Notes: generated by a model from the letters alone, not told the origin. A DNA stretch of 43,100 nucleotides from Dorea sp. AF36-15AT (GCF_003477705.1 NZ_QUDV01000011.1:1-43100), one strand, 5' to 3'; numbered from the stretch's first letter, positions 8,137 through 16,892 are shown. Program-made: numbers and translations.

Positions 8137-9072
8137 TTATTCACCCAGTGTAGCCACCATAATTGCTTTGATCGTATGCAGGCGGTTCTCTGCCTCATCA
8201 AACACCTTGGATGCTTCACTTTCAAATACTTCCTCAGTTACTTCTTTTCCTTTGTTAGCTGGCAGACAGTGCGAGAAAATTGTAGTATCTTTACCTGTTC
8301 TTGCCATCAGCGCACTGTTGATCTGGTAAGGCACTGCAAGACGGATACGCTCCTGCTCTTTTCTTTCCTCACCCATAGAATACCACACGTCTGTATACAG
8401 CATATCAGCGCCTTCTACTACATCCAGCTTATCAGATACTGTTACGGTAGATCCTGCTTCTTTCGCCAGCTTCTCACAGGTCTCTACTAACCATGTTTCC
8501 GGCCACAACTGCTTCGGAGCTGAAATTGCAACATCAATACCAACCTTTGCACAGGCAACCATCAGACTGTTCGCTACGTTGTTACGTCCATCTCCAAGAT
8601 ACACTACCTTCAACCCCTTCAGGTATCCGAAGTGCTCTTTCAGTGTCAGCATCATTGCTAACGGCTGTGTCGGGTGCCACTGATCTGTCAGTCCGTTCCA
8701 GACAGGTACACCACTGTGTTCAGCCAGTTCTTCTACATAAGCATGGTCAAAGCCACGGTATTCGATACCATCAAACATTCTTCCCAGTACACGGGCTGTA
8801 TCTTCGATACTCTCTTTTTCACCAAGCTGCAGTTCACTTCCTGCAAGGTAAGTTGCCAGAGCACCCTCTTCCTGTGCCCCGATGGTGAATGAACATCTGG
8901 TTCTGGTAGACGGTTTTTCGAAAATAAGTGCAATGTTCTTATCCTTCAGGCTGTTGCCTCTGATGCCTTTCTTTCTCTTCTCTTTCAGATCCTGCGCCAG
9001 ATCTACGAGATAAACAATCTCCTCCGGTGTAAAATCAAGTAATTTCAAAAAACTGCGTCCCTTTAAATCCAT
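8137..9072 (-). CDS. argF: Ornithine carbamoyltransferase
   Basis: Makes citrulline from ornithine and carbamoyl phosphate in arginine synthesis. The 311-residue protein has the carbamoyl-phosphate motif EKPSTRTRCSF (53-63), the KESIEDTARVLGRM segment, GLTDQWHPTQPLA near 130, the ornithine-side loop DVWYSMGEE near 230 and HCLPA near 270. The HCLPA loop is the short form (HCLPANKGKEV), as in anabolic ArgF of many bacteria. AGAGG lies 8 bases before the ATG. No other arg genes are near. It follows the SPFH gene by 25 bases with no visible promoter, so arginine control, if any, is not apparent here. Confidence 0.94.
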   Translation of the reverse strand: MDLKGRSFLKLLDFTPEEIVYLVDLAQDLKEKRKKGIRGNSLKDKNIALIFEKPSTRTRCSFTIGAQEEGALATYLAGSELQLGEKESIEDTARVLGRMFDGIEYRGFDHAYVEELAEHSGVPVWNGLTDQWHPTQPLAMMLTLKEHFGYLKGLKVVYLGDGRNNVANSLMVACAKVGIDVAISAPKQLWPETWLVETCEKLAKEAGSTVTVSDKLDVVEGADMLYTDVWYSMGEERKEQERIRLAVPYQINSALMARTGKDTTIFSHCLPANKGKEVTEEVFESEASKVFDEAENRLHTIKAIMVATLGE

Positions 9073-9097
9073 GTCTTTTTCCTCTTTTCTTTATGTT

Positions 9098-10042
9098 TTA
9101 TTCTTCTGTCGTATCTTTTCCAATCTCAGTCACGGATTTCACCAGCCCGGCGATCCCCTGAATTTCAGATGGAATAATGATCTTAGTAGCCTTACCATCT
9201 GCCGCCTTGGCAAATGCTTCCAAGCTCTTCATTGTAAGCACTGCCTCATCTGCTCCTGCTTCCTTCAGAAAACGGATACCGTCTGCATTGGCCTGCTGTA
9301 CTTTCAAAATTGCCTCTGCCTGACCTTCTGCTTCTTTGATCATCTTTTCCTTCTCCGCTTCCGCGCGCAAAATTGCTGCCTGCTTCTCAGCCTCTGCATC
9401 CAGGATTGCTGATTCCTTATGTCCTTCTGCCACCAGGATCGTAGACTTCTTCTCGCCTTCTGCACGAAGGATAGCCTCACGTCTTTCACGCTCAGCTTTC
9501 ATCTGCTTCTCCATCGCATCCTGGATTGCTGCCGGTGGAATAATATTCTTAAGTTCTACTCTGTTCACCTTAATGCCCCACGGATCTGTTGCCACATCCA
9601 AAGAAGCTCGCATCTTAGTATTGATCGTCTCTCTTGAGGTAAGTGTCTGGTCAAGTTCCAGATCTCCAATAATATTACGAAGTGTTGTAGCTGTCAGATT
9701 CTCAATCGCCATGATCGGATTCGCCACACCATAGCAGAACATCTTCGGATCAGTGATCTGATAAAACACAACCGTATCAATACGCATCGTTACATTATCT
9801 TTGGTAATTACCGGCTGTGGTGCAAAGTCTACTACCTGCTCCTTCAGATCCACTCGTCTTGCCACACGGTCAACGATCGGAAGCTTCACATGAAGTCCTG
9901 TTCCCCAGGTTGCCTGATAAGCACCGAGTCTCTCTATTACTAATGCCTGTGCCTGCCGTACAATACGCACACAGGATACTACAACTCCAATCACGATTAA
10001 AAGAATCAAGATTCCTAACATACTGAAAATACCTGCCACCAT
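9098..10042 (-). CDS. SPFH/band 7 membrane protein (stomatin/QmcA-like)
   Basis: A 314-residue membrane scaffold protein. One N-terminal transmembrane helix (residues 5-27) is followed by the band 7 domain (RLGAYQATWGTGLHVKLPIV, VITKDNVTMRIDTVVFYQIT) and a long Ala/Glu/Lys coiled coil (about 175-265, repeating RAEGEKKS/ILVAEGHKE/ILDAEAEK) that drives oligomer rings. These proteins organise lipid microdomains and membrane proteases. It is paired with an NfeD-type gene 2 bases upstream, the classical stomatin-NfeD operon. ATG at 10042 with AAAGGAGG 7 bases upstream. Confidence 0.94.
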   Translation of the reverse strand: MVAGIFSMLGILILLIVIGVVVSCVRIVRQAQALVIERLGAYQATWGTGLHVKLPIVDRVARRVDLKEQVVDFAPQPVITKDNVTMRIDTVVFYQITDPKMFCYGVANPIMAIENLTATTLRNIIGDLELDQTLTSRETINTKMRASLDVATDPWGIKVNRVELKNIIPPAAIQDAMEKQMKAERERREAILRAEGEKKSTILVAEGHKESAILDAEAEKQAAILRAEAEKEKMIKEAEGQAEAILKVQQANADGIRFLKEAGADEAVLTMKSLEAFAKAADGKATKIIIPSEIQGIAGLVKSVTEIGKDTTEE

Positions 10043-10044
10043 AA

Positions 10045-10479
10045 CTAATCCTCCTTTGCCTTTACAATCAACTTAACTCCCTGGATTCCCTGGATCATCA
10101 CAACCGTATCTTTTGCAATGAAACCAGACATCTCTTCTGTCTTCGCCGACCAGATCTGCCCGTTCACTTTTACCTGTCCTGATGCATGCAGCGTATCCAC
10201 ATCTTCCAGCACCAATGCCTGCTGACCGATCAGACTTTCCACATTCGTTTTCTGTCTGTTCTGGTTAAAATACTTCACCGCAATCGGTCTCGTCAGTACC
10301 AGCAGCAGAACCGATACGATGATAAATACCACAACCTGTACCGGCATCCCAAAGCCTAACACTGACATCAGAAGCGCCGCCAGCGCACCTCCGGCAAACC
10401 AGATCGTTGTAAGTCCCATGGTCAGAAGTTCGATCACAATGAGTACAATAAATATAATCAACCATCCCATTGTCTCCAT
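10045..10479 (-). CDS. NfeD-like membrane protein
   Basis: 144 residues: two to three N-terminal membrane helices (about 4-65, GWLIIFIVLIVIELLTMGL) and a C-terminal soluble OB-fold (about 80-140, VESLIGQQALVLEDVDTLHA ... GQVKVNGQIWSAKTEE). This is the short NfeD form without the serine protease domain; the OB domain is thought to bind the partner SPFH protein encoded immediately downstream. AAGGAGG lies 7 bases before the ATG. First gene of the operon running to dusB. Confidence 0.92.
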   Translation of the reverse strand: METMGWLIIFIVLIVIELLTMGLTTIWFAGGALAALLMSVLGFGMPVQVVVFIIVSVLLLVLTRPIAVKYFNQNRQKTNVESLIGQQALVLEDVDTLHASGQVKVNGQIWSAKTEEMSGFIAKDTVVMIQGIQGVKLIVKAKED

Positions 10480-10521
10480 AAGAATCCCTCCTTCGATTAT
10501 GGTTCCATAACGGTTGGTATC

Positions 10522-10550
10522 ATTATAATTATTCCATCTTCAAAAGTCAA
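10522..10550 (-). promoter_or_regulatory. Promoter of the nfeD-SPFH-argF-birA-coaX-dusB operon
   Basis: Minus strand: TTGACT (10545-10550), a 17-bp spacer, TATAAT (10522-10527). The TGA within the -35 box (10547-10549) is the stop codon of the upstream RNA methyltransferase gene. I see no other clear promoter before 5021. Confidence 0.9.
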
Positions 10551-11350
10551 TGCCGACGTTGGCGCCCCGCTTCAAACATCACTACCGTAGCTGCGATCGC
10601 CGCATTCAGGGATTCCACCTGACCTGCCATTGGAATCTTAATATATGTATCCGCAAGTTCAGCTACCTGATCTCTGAGACCGTTACCCTCGTTGCCCACA
10701 AAAAATGCTGACGGTGTGCGATAATCCGGCTCATCGTAGGCAAGCTCTCCTGCCAGGTGTGTTGCATAAGTACGGATACCATGCTCTTTCATCTGCCGAA
10801 TCACATCCGTTACGTTCTCCACATACACAAACGGCACACGAAACACAGATCCCATCGTTGAACGAATAACCTTCGGATTATACACATCCACACAGTCGGA
10901 GCTCATGATAATCCCTGTTACAGCTGCCGCTTCCGCAGTCCGTAATATCGTCCCCATATTCCCTGGATCCTGAAGATTATCTAACAGCATGATAAGCGGT
11001 ACCTGTTCCGGTGCCTTAAGTTCCTTTTCAAGCCACGCTTCTCCCTGATTCTCCTGTGTCACCACACACAACACTCCCTGAGGCGTCTTGGTATCCGACA
11101 CCAAATTCATCACGGTATCCGTCAGCACCTCCATCTGGCATCCACTCTTCTTATGCTTTGCATCCACCAGTGCTTTTTCCTTTTTATAGAAATGTTCGGT
11201 CACATAGATTTCCAGAAGTCTGTCCTCCGGCACTTCCTCGAACATCCGAAGTCCTTCTGTAAGAAATACCTTTTCTGTATCTCTGGCTTTCCTTTTCTTT
11301 CTCAAATTCACAAGTCTTTTTACCTTTGCATTGGATGTACTGGTAATCAT
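10547..11350 (-). CDS. TrmH/SpoU-family RNA 2'-O-methyltransferase
   Basis: SAM-dependent 2'-O-ribose methylation of rRNA or tRNA. The 267-residue protein has an N-terminal substrate-binding domain (1-90; ITSTSNAKVKRLVNLRKK) and a SPOUT knot with motif 1 LLDNLQDPGNMGTILRTAEA, motif 2 FFVGNEGNGLRDQV and motif 3 IPMAGQVESLNAAIAATVVM. This layout fits the RlmB/YsgA-like 23S rRNA enzymes; the exact nucleotide target cannot be read from sequence. TAGGAG lies 6 bases before the ATG. It sits 77 bases after the response regulator, beyond a terminator. Confidence 0.9.
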   Translation of the reverse strand: MITSTSNAKVKRLVNLRKKRKARDTEKVFLTEGLRMFEEVPEDRLLEIYVTEHFYKKEKALVDAKHKKSGCQMEVLTDTVMNLVSDTKTPQGVLCVVTQENQGEAWLEKELKAPEQVPLIMLLDNLQDPGNMGTILRTAEAAAVTGIIMSSDCVDVYNPKVIRSTMGSVFRVPFVYVENVTDVIRQMKEHGIRTYATHLAGELAYDEPDYRTPSAFFVGNEGNGLRDQVAELADTYIKIPMAGQVESLNAAIAATVVMFEAGRQRRH

Positions 11351-11370
11351 AGTATTCTCCTAAATCTTCA

Positions 11371-11401
11371 AATAAATAAGCGGATTCCTGTTGGAACCCG
11401 C
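11371..11401 (-). terminator. Terminator after the two-component operon
   Basis: Minus strand: GCGGGTTCC and GGAATCCGC (11393-11401 with 11380-11388) form a 9-bp stem with one mismatch and an AACA loop, followed by TTATTTATTT. Confidence 0.75.
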
Positions 11402-11427
11402 CCGAATAACTGTTATCAGAACTATTA

Positions 11428-12117
11428 CTACATCTTGAATCTGTATCCTACACCCCAGATTGTCTCAATATACTGCGGGTTGGATGTATCCATCTCGATC
11501 TTCTCACGGATTTTCTTAATATGAACCGTCACCGTTGCTATATCTCCGATGGATTCCATATCCCAGATCTCGCTGAACAGTTCATCCTTAGTATACACAT
11601 GATTCGGATGACTTGCAAGAAATGTGAGCAGATCAAATTCTTTTGTGGTAAATGCTTTCTCCTGACCATTAACCCACACTCTTCTGGCCGTTGTATCGAT
11701 CTTCAGACCGCGGATCTCAATGACCTTGTTCACCTCTGCTGCGCTTCCGATCAGTCTCTCATATCGTGACAGATGTGCCTTAACTCTTGCCACCAATTCA
11801 CTGGGACTGAACGGTTTGGTCATATAATCATCAGCTCCCAGACCCAGACCCCGGATCTTATCAATATCATCTTTCTTCGCAGATACCATGATGATTGGTG
11901 TATTCTTCTCTTCACGAAGCTTGCGGCAGATTTCAAACCCATCCATTCCCGGAAGCATCAGATCCAGGATTACCAGATTATAGTCCTCTTCCATTGCTTT
12001 CTGGTAACCGATCAGTCCGTCATTCGCCACTTCTACATCAAACCCGGACAGTTCCAGATAATCCTTTTCCAAATCTGCAATTGCTACTTCATCCTCTACT
12101 ATTAATATCTTACTCAT
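11428..12117 (-). CDS. OmpR/PhoB-family response regulator
   Basis: 229 residues. Receiver domain (1-118) with acidic pocket VEDE (7-10), phosphoacceptor Asp near 52 (VILDLMLPGMDG), Ser near 80 and Lys near 102 (DYMTKPF). The winged-helix DNA-binding domain (about 130-228) has RRVWVNGQEKAFTTKEFDLL and TVTVHIKKIREKIE. It overlaps the end of the sensor kinase by 8 bases, with AGGAGG 9 bases upstream, so the order is kinase then regulator, the reverse of the common arrangement. Target genes are not evident. Confidence 0.95.
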   Translation of the reverse strand: MSKILIVEDEVAIADLEKDYLELSGFDVEVANDGLIGYQKAMEEDYNLVILDLMLPGMDGFEICRKLREEKNTPIIMVSAKKDDIDKIRGLGLGADDYMTKPFSPSELVARVKAHLSRYERLIGSAAEVNKVIEIRGLKIDTTARRVWVNGQEKAFTTKEFDLLTFLASHPNHVYTKDELFSEIWDMESIGDIATVTVHIKKIREKIEMDTSNPQYIETIWGVGYRFKM

Positions 12118-13606
12118 GAATCGGTACCTCCTGATATTTTCTTAATACAAAATACATGGTCGTACCAGTGCCTTCCCGGCTGGTCGCCCAGATCTTGCCA
12201 CCATGCTCCTCAACGATTTTCTTTACAATAGACAAGCCAATGCCGCTTCCTCCCTTTGAAGAATTACGAGATGCATCTGTCCGGTAGAATCGTTCGAATA
12301 TCTTCGTCAGATCCTTCGCTGCGATACCTTTACCATTATCTTCCAATTCCACCTGTACAAAATCTCCTACATCCTTCACACGCAGATTGATCATGCCTTT
12401 CGCTTTGTCCATATATTTGAGTGAATTATTAATAATATTGTGGATCACTCTCTTAATCTGCTCTGCATCTGCGATGATCTTCACATCACCTTCTACGTAA
12501 TTAAAATATCCAAATTCTACATTTTTAGACTCAAGTTCCATGGAAAGTTCTTCCGCGCAGTCGTCAAAATATGCATTAACCGGGATAGTATTAAAATTAT
12601 ACGGAATACGATTCGTATCGATCTTAGAATACAACGTCAGCTCATTGATCAGCGTGTTCATCTCATTAGCCTTGTTGTAGATCGTCCGTACATACTTGTC
12701 AATCTTTTCCGGTGTATCTGCCACGCCATCCATAATACCTTCTGCATAGCCCTTAATCGTGGTCACAGGTGTCTTCAGATCGTGAGAGATATTGCTGATC
12801 AGTTCCTTATTCTCTTTATCAAACTGGATCTTCTCTTCCGCGCTCTCTTTCAGACGTATTCGCATATCTTCAAAGTTCTGATATACCTGACCAAATTCAT
12901 CATTATCAGCTTTTGGCATCTCAAAATCCAGATTGCCATTCTTAATATTCTCCGCAGCCTTCTGGATCTTTGCCACCGGTCCCATGACTGCTCTGTATAT
13001 CCACACGATCAGTGCTGCGATTGTAAAAAGCAGGATCAATACCACAATGATTACAATTTCTCTCGCCATCGCACGTACTTCCGGCATCACAGTTCCCACA
13101 TCCGTAACAAGAAATGCACTGCCCTCTTCACCATCTTCATACTGAAAATCAATCTGCTTTACAAGCGCCTGCGCTTCACCTCCAAGATAAATACTGTTCT
13201 CCGATGGAGTTCTGTTCTCATCATATTCCGGCAACTGACTGATCACCGCTTCTGCTTCATCATAGTCTGTACCCATATATGCCATCATGTCATTCCTGCG
13301 CACCAACAGATAAGACTTCTTCTCTTCCAGTTCCTGATTAATCTTCTCCAGAAATGCCGCATCTTCCATCTTCTGTGGTGTCCGGTCGATCTCATTACAC
13401 AATTCTCTGTACGGCTCCATCGTCAACTGTCCAAGTGTCTTGATTGAGTTAGACAGGCTCTCTACCGAAGTCCCACTGATACCATATGTCTTTTCTATAC
13501 AATTCATCTGGTACTTTCCCACCGCAAATATAACACTTCCCGATAGAATAACCGGCAAGATCACGACTGTAAGAAATGCTACCACCAGTCTCGTCTTCAG
13601 CTTCAT
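12110..13606 (-). CDS. Membrane sensor histidine kinase with HAMP domain
   Basis: 498 residues. Transmembrane helix 1 (about 8-28), an extracytoplasmic sensor region of ~145 residues (30-178), helix 2 (about 180-205, EIVIIVVLILLFTIAALIVW), HAMP (about 206-260), the phospho-acceptor H-box SNISHDLKTPVTTIKGYAEG near 272, N-box HNIINNSLKYM, G1 LEDNGKGI and G2 GGSGIGLSIVKKIVEEHGG. It autophosphorylates and passes phosphate to the overlapping response regulator. The ATG at 13606 has GAGG 9 bases upstream; a TTG two codons earlier is too close to it. The signal sensed is unknown. Confidence 0.94.
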   Translation of the reverse strand: MKLKTRLVVAFLTVVILPVILSGSVIFAVGKYQMNCIEKTYGISGTSVESLSNSIKTLGQLTMEPYRELCNEIDRTPQKMEDAAFLEKINQELEEKKSYLLVRRNDMMAYMGTDYDEAEAVISQLPEYDENRTPSENSIYLGGEAQALVKQIDFQYEDGEEGSAFLVTDVGTVMPEVRAMAREIVIIVVLILLFTIAALIVWIYRAVMGPVAKIQKAAENIKNGNLDFEMPKADNDEFGQVYQNFEDMRIRLKESAEEKIQFDKENKELISNISHDLKTPVTTIKGYAEGIMDGVADTPEKIDKYVRTIYNKANEMNTLINELTLYSKIDTNRIPYNFNTIPVNAYFDDCAEELSMELESKNVEFGYFNYVEGDVKIIADAEQIKRVIHNIINNSLKYMDKAKGMINLRVKDVGDFVQVELEDNGKGIAAKDLTKIFERFYRTDASRNSSKGGSGIGLSIVKKIVEEHGGKIWATSREGTGTTMYFVLRKYQEVPIHE

Positions 13607-13639
13607 AATCAATAACCTCTTTATCTAAAAGTTATTCTT

Positions 13640-13648
13640 ATCATAGCA
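13640..13648 (-). promoter_or_regulatory. Extended -10 promoter of the kinase-regulator operon
   Basis: Minus strand: TGC-TATGAT directly abuts the T-run of the metK-side terminator. No good -35 lies at 16-18 bp, so the extended TGn element probably carries recognition. Confidence 0.6.
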
Positions 13649-13680
13649 CAAAAATGGGTGCTTCTCACCAAAGCACCCAT
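13649..13680 (-). terminator. Terminator ending the metK transcript
   Basis: A perfect 10-bp stem ATGGGTGCTT/AAGCACCCAT (arms 13654-13663 and 13671-13680). On the minus strand it is followed by TTTTTG. It lies 240 bases after the metK stop, beyond the palindromic element. Confidence 0.88.
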
Positions 13681-13715
13681 AAACATTTCTAAACTTTTTA
13701 TAAAACTCCAGGCAA

Positions 13716-13902
13716 CTATTAAGAAGCTCTTGCGCACAAGAAAAGCAAATCCGTCATGCTTGCATGTAAGGATTGCTTTTCTTGTGCGCAAGGCGGCTCG
13801 AATAGAGCTGCCGCCACCCATATGAGCAGAATTAGCTGCACAGCAGCGGGAAAGCACGAGCACTCGTGCGATTCTGCGAATATATAGGCAGGTTCTTAAT
13901 AG
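13716..13902. repeat. 187-bp palindrome-rich element flanked by a 10-bp inverted repeat
   Basis: The outer arms CTATTAAGAA (13716-13725) and TTCTTAATAG (13893-13902) enclose three nested structures. One is a 64-base foldback (13729-13792, CTTGCGCACAAG...CTTGTGCGCAAG, arms ~23 bp with one bulge). A second is a GCGGC...GCCGC hairpin near 13793-13814. The third is a GCACGAG/CTCGTGC hairpin (13854-13869) inside a GCAGAAT/ATTCTGC pair. I see no coding frame. It occupies most of the 315-base gap between metK and the kinase gene. It could be a MITE-like or REP-like dispersed element or a structured 3' UTR. Confidence 0.7.
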
Positions 13903-13921
13903 CTGTTCTTCTATTCATCTC

Positions 13922-15109
13922 TTACAGATATGCTTTCAGTGCATCCACCTTGTCTGTCTTCTCCCACGGAAGATCGATATCTGTACGTCCAAAGTGTCCG
14001 TAAGCCGCTGTCTGTTTGTAAATCGGACGTCTCAGATCCAACATCTTGATCATGCCTGCCGGACGGAAGTCAAAGTTCTCTCTCAGGATCTCAACCAGCT
14101 TCTCATCCGATACTTTTCCTGTGCCGAATGTATCTACTCTGATGGAAGTCGGGCAAGCCACACCGATTGCGTAAGAAAGCTGAATCTCACACTTCTTGGC
14201 AAGTCCTGCTGCCACGACATTCTTAGCCGCATAGCGTGCTGCATAAGCTGCTGTACGGTCTACCTTTGTGCAGTCTTTACCTGAAAATGCACCACCACCA
14301 TGACGAGCCATTCCGCCATAAGTGTCTACGATAATCTTACGGCCTGTCAGTCCGCTGTCTCCGTGAGGTCCGCCGATTACAAAACGTCCGGTTGGATTCA
14401 CAAAGAACTTAGTATCAGCATCTACCATATTAGCCGGGATTGTCTCATCAAATACGTATTTCTTAATATCCTCATGGATCTGCTCCTGAGTCACCTCCGG
14501 ATCATGCTGTGTAGAAAGTACAACAGCATCCAGACGAACCGGTCTGTCCTTCTCATCATATTCTACAGTAACCTGAGTCTTTCCATCCGGTCTCAGATAT
14601 GGCAGAGTTCCATTCTTTCTTACCTCAGTAAGCTTCATAGCCATCTTCTGTGCCAGCGCGATCGGATATGGCATCAATGCTTCTGTCTCATCAGAAGCAT
14701 AACCGAACATCATACCCTGATCTCCTGCTCCGATAGCGTCGATTTCTTCGTCAGACATGGTATGTTCTTTTGCTTCCAGCGCCTTATCAACACCCATAGC
14801 AATATCTGCAGACTGCTCATCCAGTGCTACTACTACACCGCAGGTATCTGCATCAAATCCATATTTGCCACGAGTATATCCAATCTCACGTACCGTGTCA
14901 CGTACGATCTTCTGAATATCCACATATCCTTTTGTTGTAATCTCTCCCATAACCATAACCAGACCTGTAGTAGTGCATGTCTCACATGCCACACGGCTCA
15001 TTGGATCCTGTTCCATAAGTGCATCCAGGATCGCATCTGAAATCTGGTCGCACATTTTGTCCGGATGTCCTTCAGTTACTGACTCTGATGTAAATAATCT
15101 TTTTTCCAT
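13922..15109 (-). CDS. metK: S-adenosylmethionine synthetase
   Basis: Makes SAM from methionine and ATP. The 395 residues are the usual length. Visible motifs: [20 protein letters not shown] (5-24) with the catalytic His and Asp, [32 protein letters not shown] near 118, [20 protein letters not shown] near 260 and [21 protein letters not shown] choose the ATG at 15109 (MEKRLF), with AAAGGA 10 bases upstream, although the frame is open further 5'. Expression is controlled by the SAM-I riboswitch and terminator at 15227-15376, closing a feedback loop on its own product. Confidence 0.97.
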   Translation of the reverse strand: MEKRLFTSESVTEGHPDKMCDQISDAILDALMEQDPMSRVACETCTTTGLVMVMGEITTKGYVDIQKIVRDTVREIGYTRGKYGFDADTCGVVVALDEQSADIAMGVDKALEAKEHTMSDEEIDAIGAGDQGMMFGYASDETEALMPYPIALAQKMAMKLTEVRKNGTLPYLRPDGKTQVTVEYDEKDRPVRLDAVVLSTQHDPEVTQEQIHEDIKKYVFDETIPANMVDADTKFFVNPTGRFVIGGPHGDSGLTGRKIIVDTYGGMARHGGGAFSGKDCTKVDRTAAYAARYAAKNVVAAGLAKKCEIQLSYAIGVACPTSIRVDTFGTGKVSDEKLVEILRENFDFRPAGMIKMLDLRRPIYKQTAAYGHFGRTDIDLPWEKTDKVDALKAYL

Positions 15110-15226
15110 CTTCTTGTGTTCCTTTCTGTTGTGTAAATATATCTTGTTATTAGCTGCATGATTATATATTCTCGACCAGGCTAACGCCTGACCGACGTGC
15201 AATCAATGCTCTTTCATTTATTGCAC

Positions 15227-15254
15227 AAAAAGCAGCCCACAAGTGGACTGCTTT
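15227..15254 (-). terminator. Riboswitch expression-platform terminator
   Basis: Minus strand: AAAGCAGTCCAC-TTGT-GGGCTGCTTTTTG, a strong stem with a T-run lying 22 bases after the SAM aptamer and 118 bases before metK. With SAM bound it would stop transcription before the gene. Confidence 0.9.
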
Positions 15255-15276
15255 ATTTCGTAGTTATAAACCAATC

Positions 15277-15376
15277 CTCTTATTGTTCGATTTGCTCGCT
15301 CAGGTTGGCACCTTCCTCCAATGGGGGTTGCCGCAGCTTCTCAGATCCTTTGTATCTCCACTGCTCTGAATAAGAG
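15277..15376 (-). promoter_or_regulatory. SAM-I (S-box) riboswitch aptamer
   Basis: On the minus strand P1 is closed by CTCTTATT (15369-15376) and AATAAGAG (15277-15284). Between them are the conserved S-box elements: CAGAGCAGTGGAG, GAAGCTGCGGCAACC (kink-turn and SAM pocket), AAGGTGCCAACCTGAGCGAG and the P4 stem. The order and spacing match SAM-I upstream of metK in Firmicutes. I see no confident promoter in the 58 bases between this aptamer and murA. Confidence 0.93.
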
Positions 15377-15434
15377 TTAGTCATAGTCAGGGACTTTTGC
15401 CCCTGCCATCATATTATTCAATTGTCTGCCGCCT

Positions 15435-16727
15435 CTAGCTGACTTTCAGCGTAAATCTGCGAATCTCACGTTCTGTACTGACACGCTCGATCACTGCGCC
15501 AAGGCCTCTCAACTTCTCTTCAAACCGCTCATATCCTCTCTGGATATATACGATGTCATCTACAATTGTAATACCATCTGCTGCAAGTCCTGCGATACAA
15601 AGCGCAGCTCCTGCACGGAGATCCGGTGCACTGACACGTGCTCCCGAAAGCTTCTCCACACCTTCGATCGAAGCGGAATTACCTTCTACCTTCACACATG
15701 CACCCATGCGGGCAAGTTCATCCAGATATTTGAAACGGTTTTCAAAAATACTTTCAGTAATCATACTTGTCCCTTTACAAAGAGCAAGCGTAACACCAAT
15801 CTGTGGCTGCATATCTGTCGGGAATCCCGGATATGGCAAAGTCTTTACATGTGTACTGGTGAGTCCTCCCTTGGAAACCACGCGTACCGCATCATCAAAC
15901 TCTTCTACTTCACAGCCAATCTCTACCAGCTTGGCAATGGTTGCTTCCAAATGCTTCGGAATGACGTTACAGACAGTCACATCACCCTTGGTTGCTGCTG
16001 CTGCAAACATAAATGTTCCGGCTTCAATCTGATCCGGAATAACAGAATATTCTGTTCTGTGCAGGGAACGCACACCTCGGATCTTGATCACATCGGTACC
16101 TGCGCCACGGATATTAGCACCCATGCTGTTCAGGAAGTTCGCCACATCTACTACATGAGGCTCTTTTGCCACATTCTCCATGATCGTCAGTCCATCGGCC
16201 ATAGCCGCTGCCATCATGACATTGATCGTAGCACCTACACTGACAACGTCAAAATAAATATGCTTGCCGACAAGCTTCTCTGCCTCAGCAATGATCTTGC
16301 CATGCTCGATCTCAACCTCAGCTCCCAGAGCACGGAATCCTTTCAGATGCTGGTCAATCGGACGGCTTCCGATATTGCATCCGCCCGGAAGCGCCACAAC
16401 TGCTTTCTTGTACTTGCCGAGTAACGCACCCAGCAGATAATATGACGCCCGGATCTTCTTGATATACTCATATTCGATATCAAAATTAGTAATTCCTTTA
16501 CCATTGATCCTTACCGTATGTCTGTCAATACGGTGAACGGATGCGCCGATTCCGGCTATAGCGTCCAATAATACATTAATATCATTCACATCTGGCAGAT
16601 TATCGATCAAAACCGTCTCGTCAGTCATAATAGCTGCCGCAAGAATAGCCAGAGCTGCATTCTTAGCGCCGCCAATCTCCACTTCCCCAACAAGCGGATT
16701 GCCGCCTTTGATAATATACTGTTCCAT
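15435..16727 (-). CDS. murA: UDP-N-acetylglucosamine 1-carboxyvinyltransferase
   Basis: First committed step of peptidoglycan synthesis: transfer of enolpyruvate from PEP to UDP-GlcNAc. The 430-residue protein has the N-terminal GGNPLVGEVEIGGAKNAALA with the catalytic Lys, ALPGGCNIGSRPIDQHLKGF near 110 where the fosfomycin-reactive Cys sits (GGCNIG), PDQIEAGTFMFAAAATKGDV near 225, and PGFPTDMQPQIGVTLAL near 305. The Cys is present, so fosfomycin sensitivity is expected at this enzyme. The ATG at 16727 follows GAGG with suitable spacing. It stands alone behind its own promoter. Confidence 0.96.
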   Translation of the reverse strand: MEQYIIKGGNPLVGEVEIGGAKNAALAILAAAIMTDETVLIDNLPDVNDINVLLDAIAGIGASVHRIDRHTVRINGKGITNFDIEYEYIKKIRASYYLLGALLGKYKKAVVALPGGCNIGSRPIDQHLKGFRALGAEVEIEHGKIIAEAEKLVGKHIYFDVVSVGATINVMMAAAMADGLTIMENVAKEPHVVDVANFLNSMGANIRGAGTDVIKIRGVRSLHRTEYSVIPDQIEAGTFMFAAAATKGDVTVCNVIPKHLEATIAKLVEIGCEVEEFDDAVRVVSKGGLTSTHVKTLPYPGFPTDMQPQIGVTLALCKGTSMITESIFENRFKYLDELARMGACVKVEGNSASIEGVEKLSGARVSAPDLRAGAALCIAGLAADGITIVDDIVYIQRGYERFEEKLRGLGAVIERVSTEREIRRFTLKVS

Positions 16728-16828
16728 TTTGCACCTCAATTATTTTCTATTTATACTCTCGCCTTTATGTCCCAATATATATGGCACGTAAATCCAATTT
16801 CAATTAAATAACATTATTCGTATAGTCT

Positions 16829-16856
16829 AGTATACATCAGTAATAAGTATTTGTAA
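16829..16856 (-). promoter_or_regulatory. Probable murA promoter
   Basis: Minus strand: TTACAA (16851-16856), a 16-bp spacer, TATACT (16829-16834). The -35 overlaps an A/T-only TTGTAAAA/TTTTACAA hairpin (16851-16870) that may weakly terminate aroK transcripts. The 5' UTR would be about 95 bases. Confidence 0.6.
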
Positions 16857-16892
16857 AATCTTTTTTACAACCCCGTAAGATTTTCGTAACAT

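Noticed and set aside
8137..9072. Defective ornithine carbamoyltransferase lacking the FHD residues after HCLPA
   Set aside because: The short HCLPAxxGxEV loop is a normal variant seen in many anabolic ArgF proteins, and all other motifs are intact.
12440..13447. 335-codon open frame on the plus strand
   Set aside because: It is antisense to the clearly recognisable sensor kinase, has no ribosome site, and its residue content (Cys/His/Ile-rich) is typical of a shadow frame.
13621..13863. 80-codon minus-strand frame between metK and the kinase gene
   Set aside because: It runs through the palindromic element and the terminator, lacks a ribosome site and looks like no known protein.
14300..15040. 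246-codon plus-strand open frame over metK
   Set aside because: It lies wholly antisense to metK, resembles no family and has no start signals.
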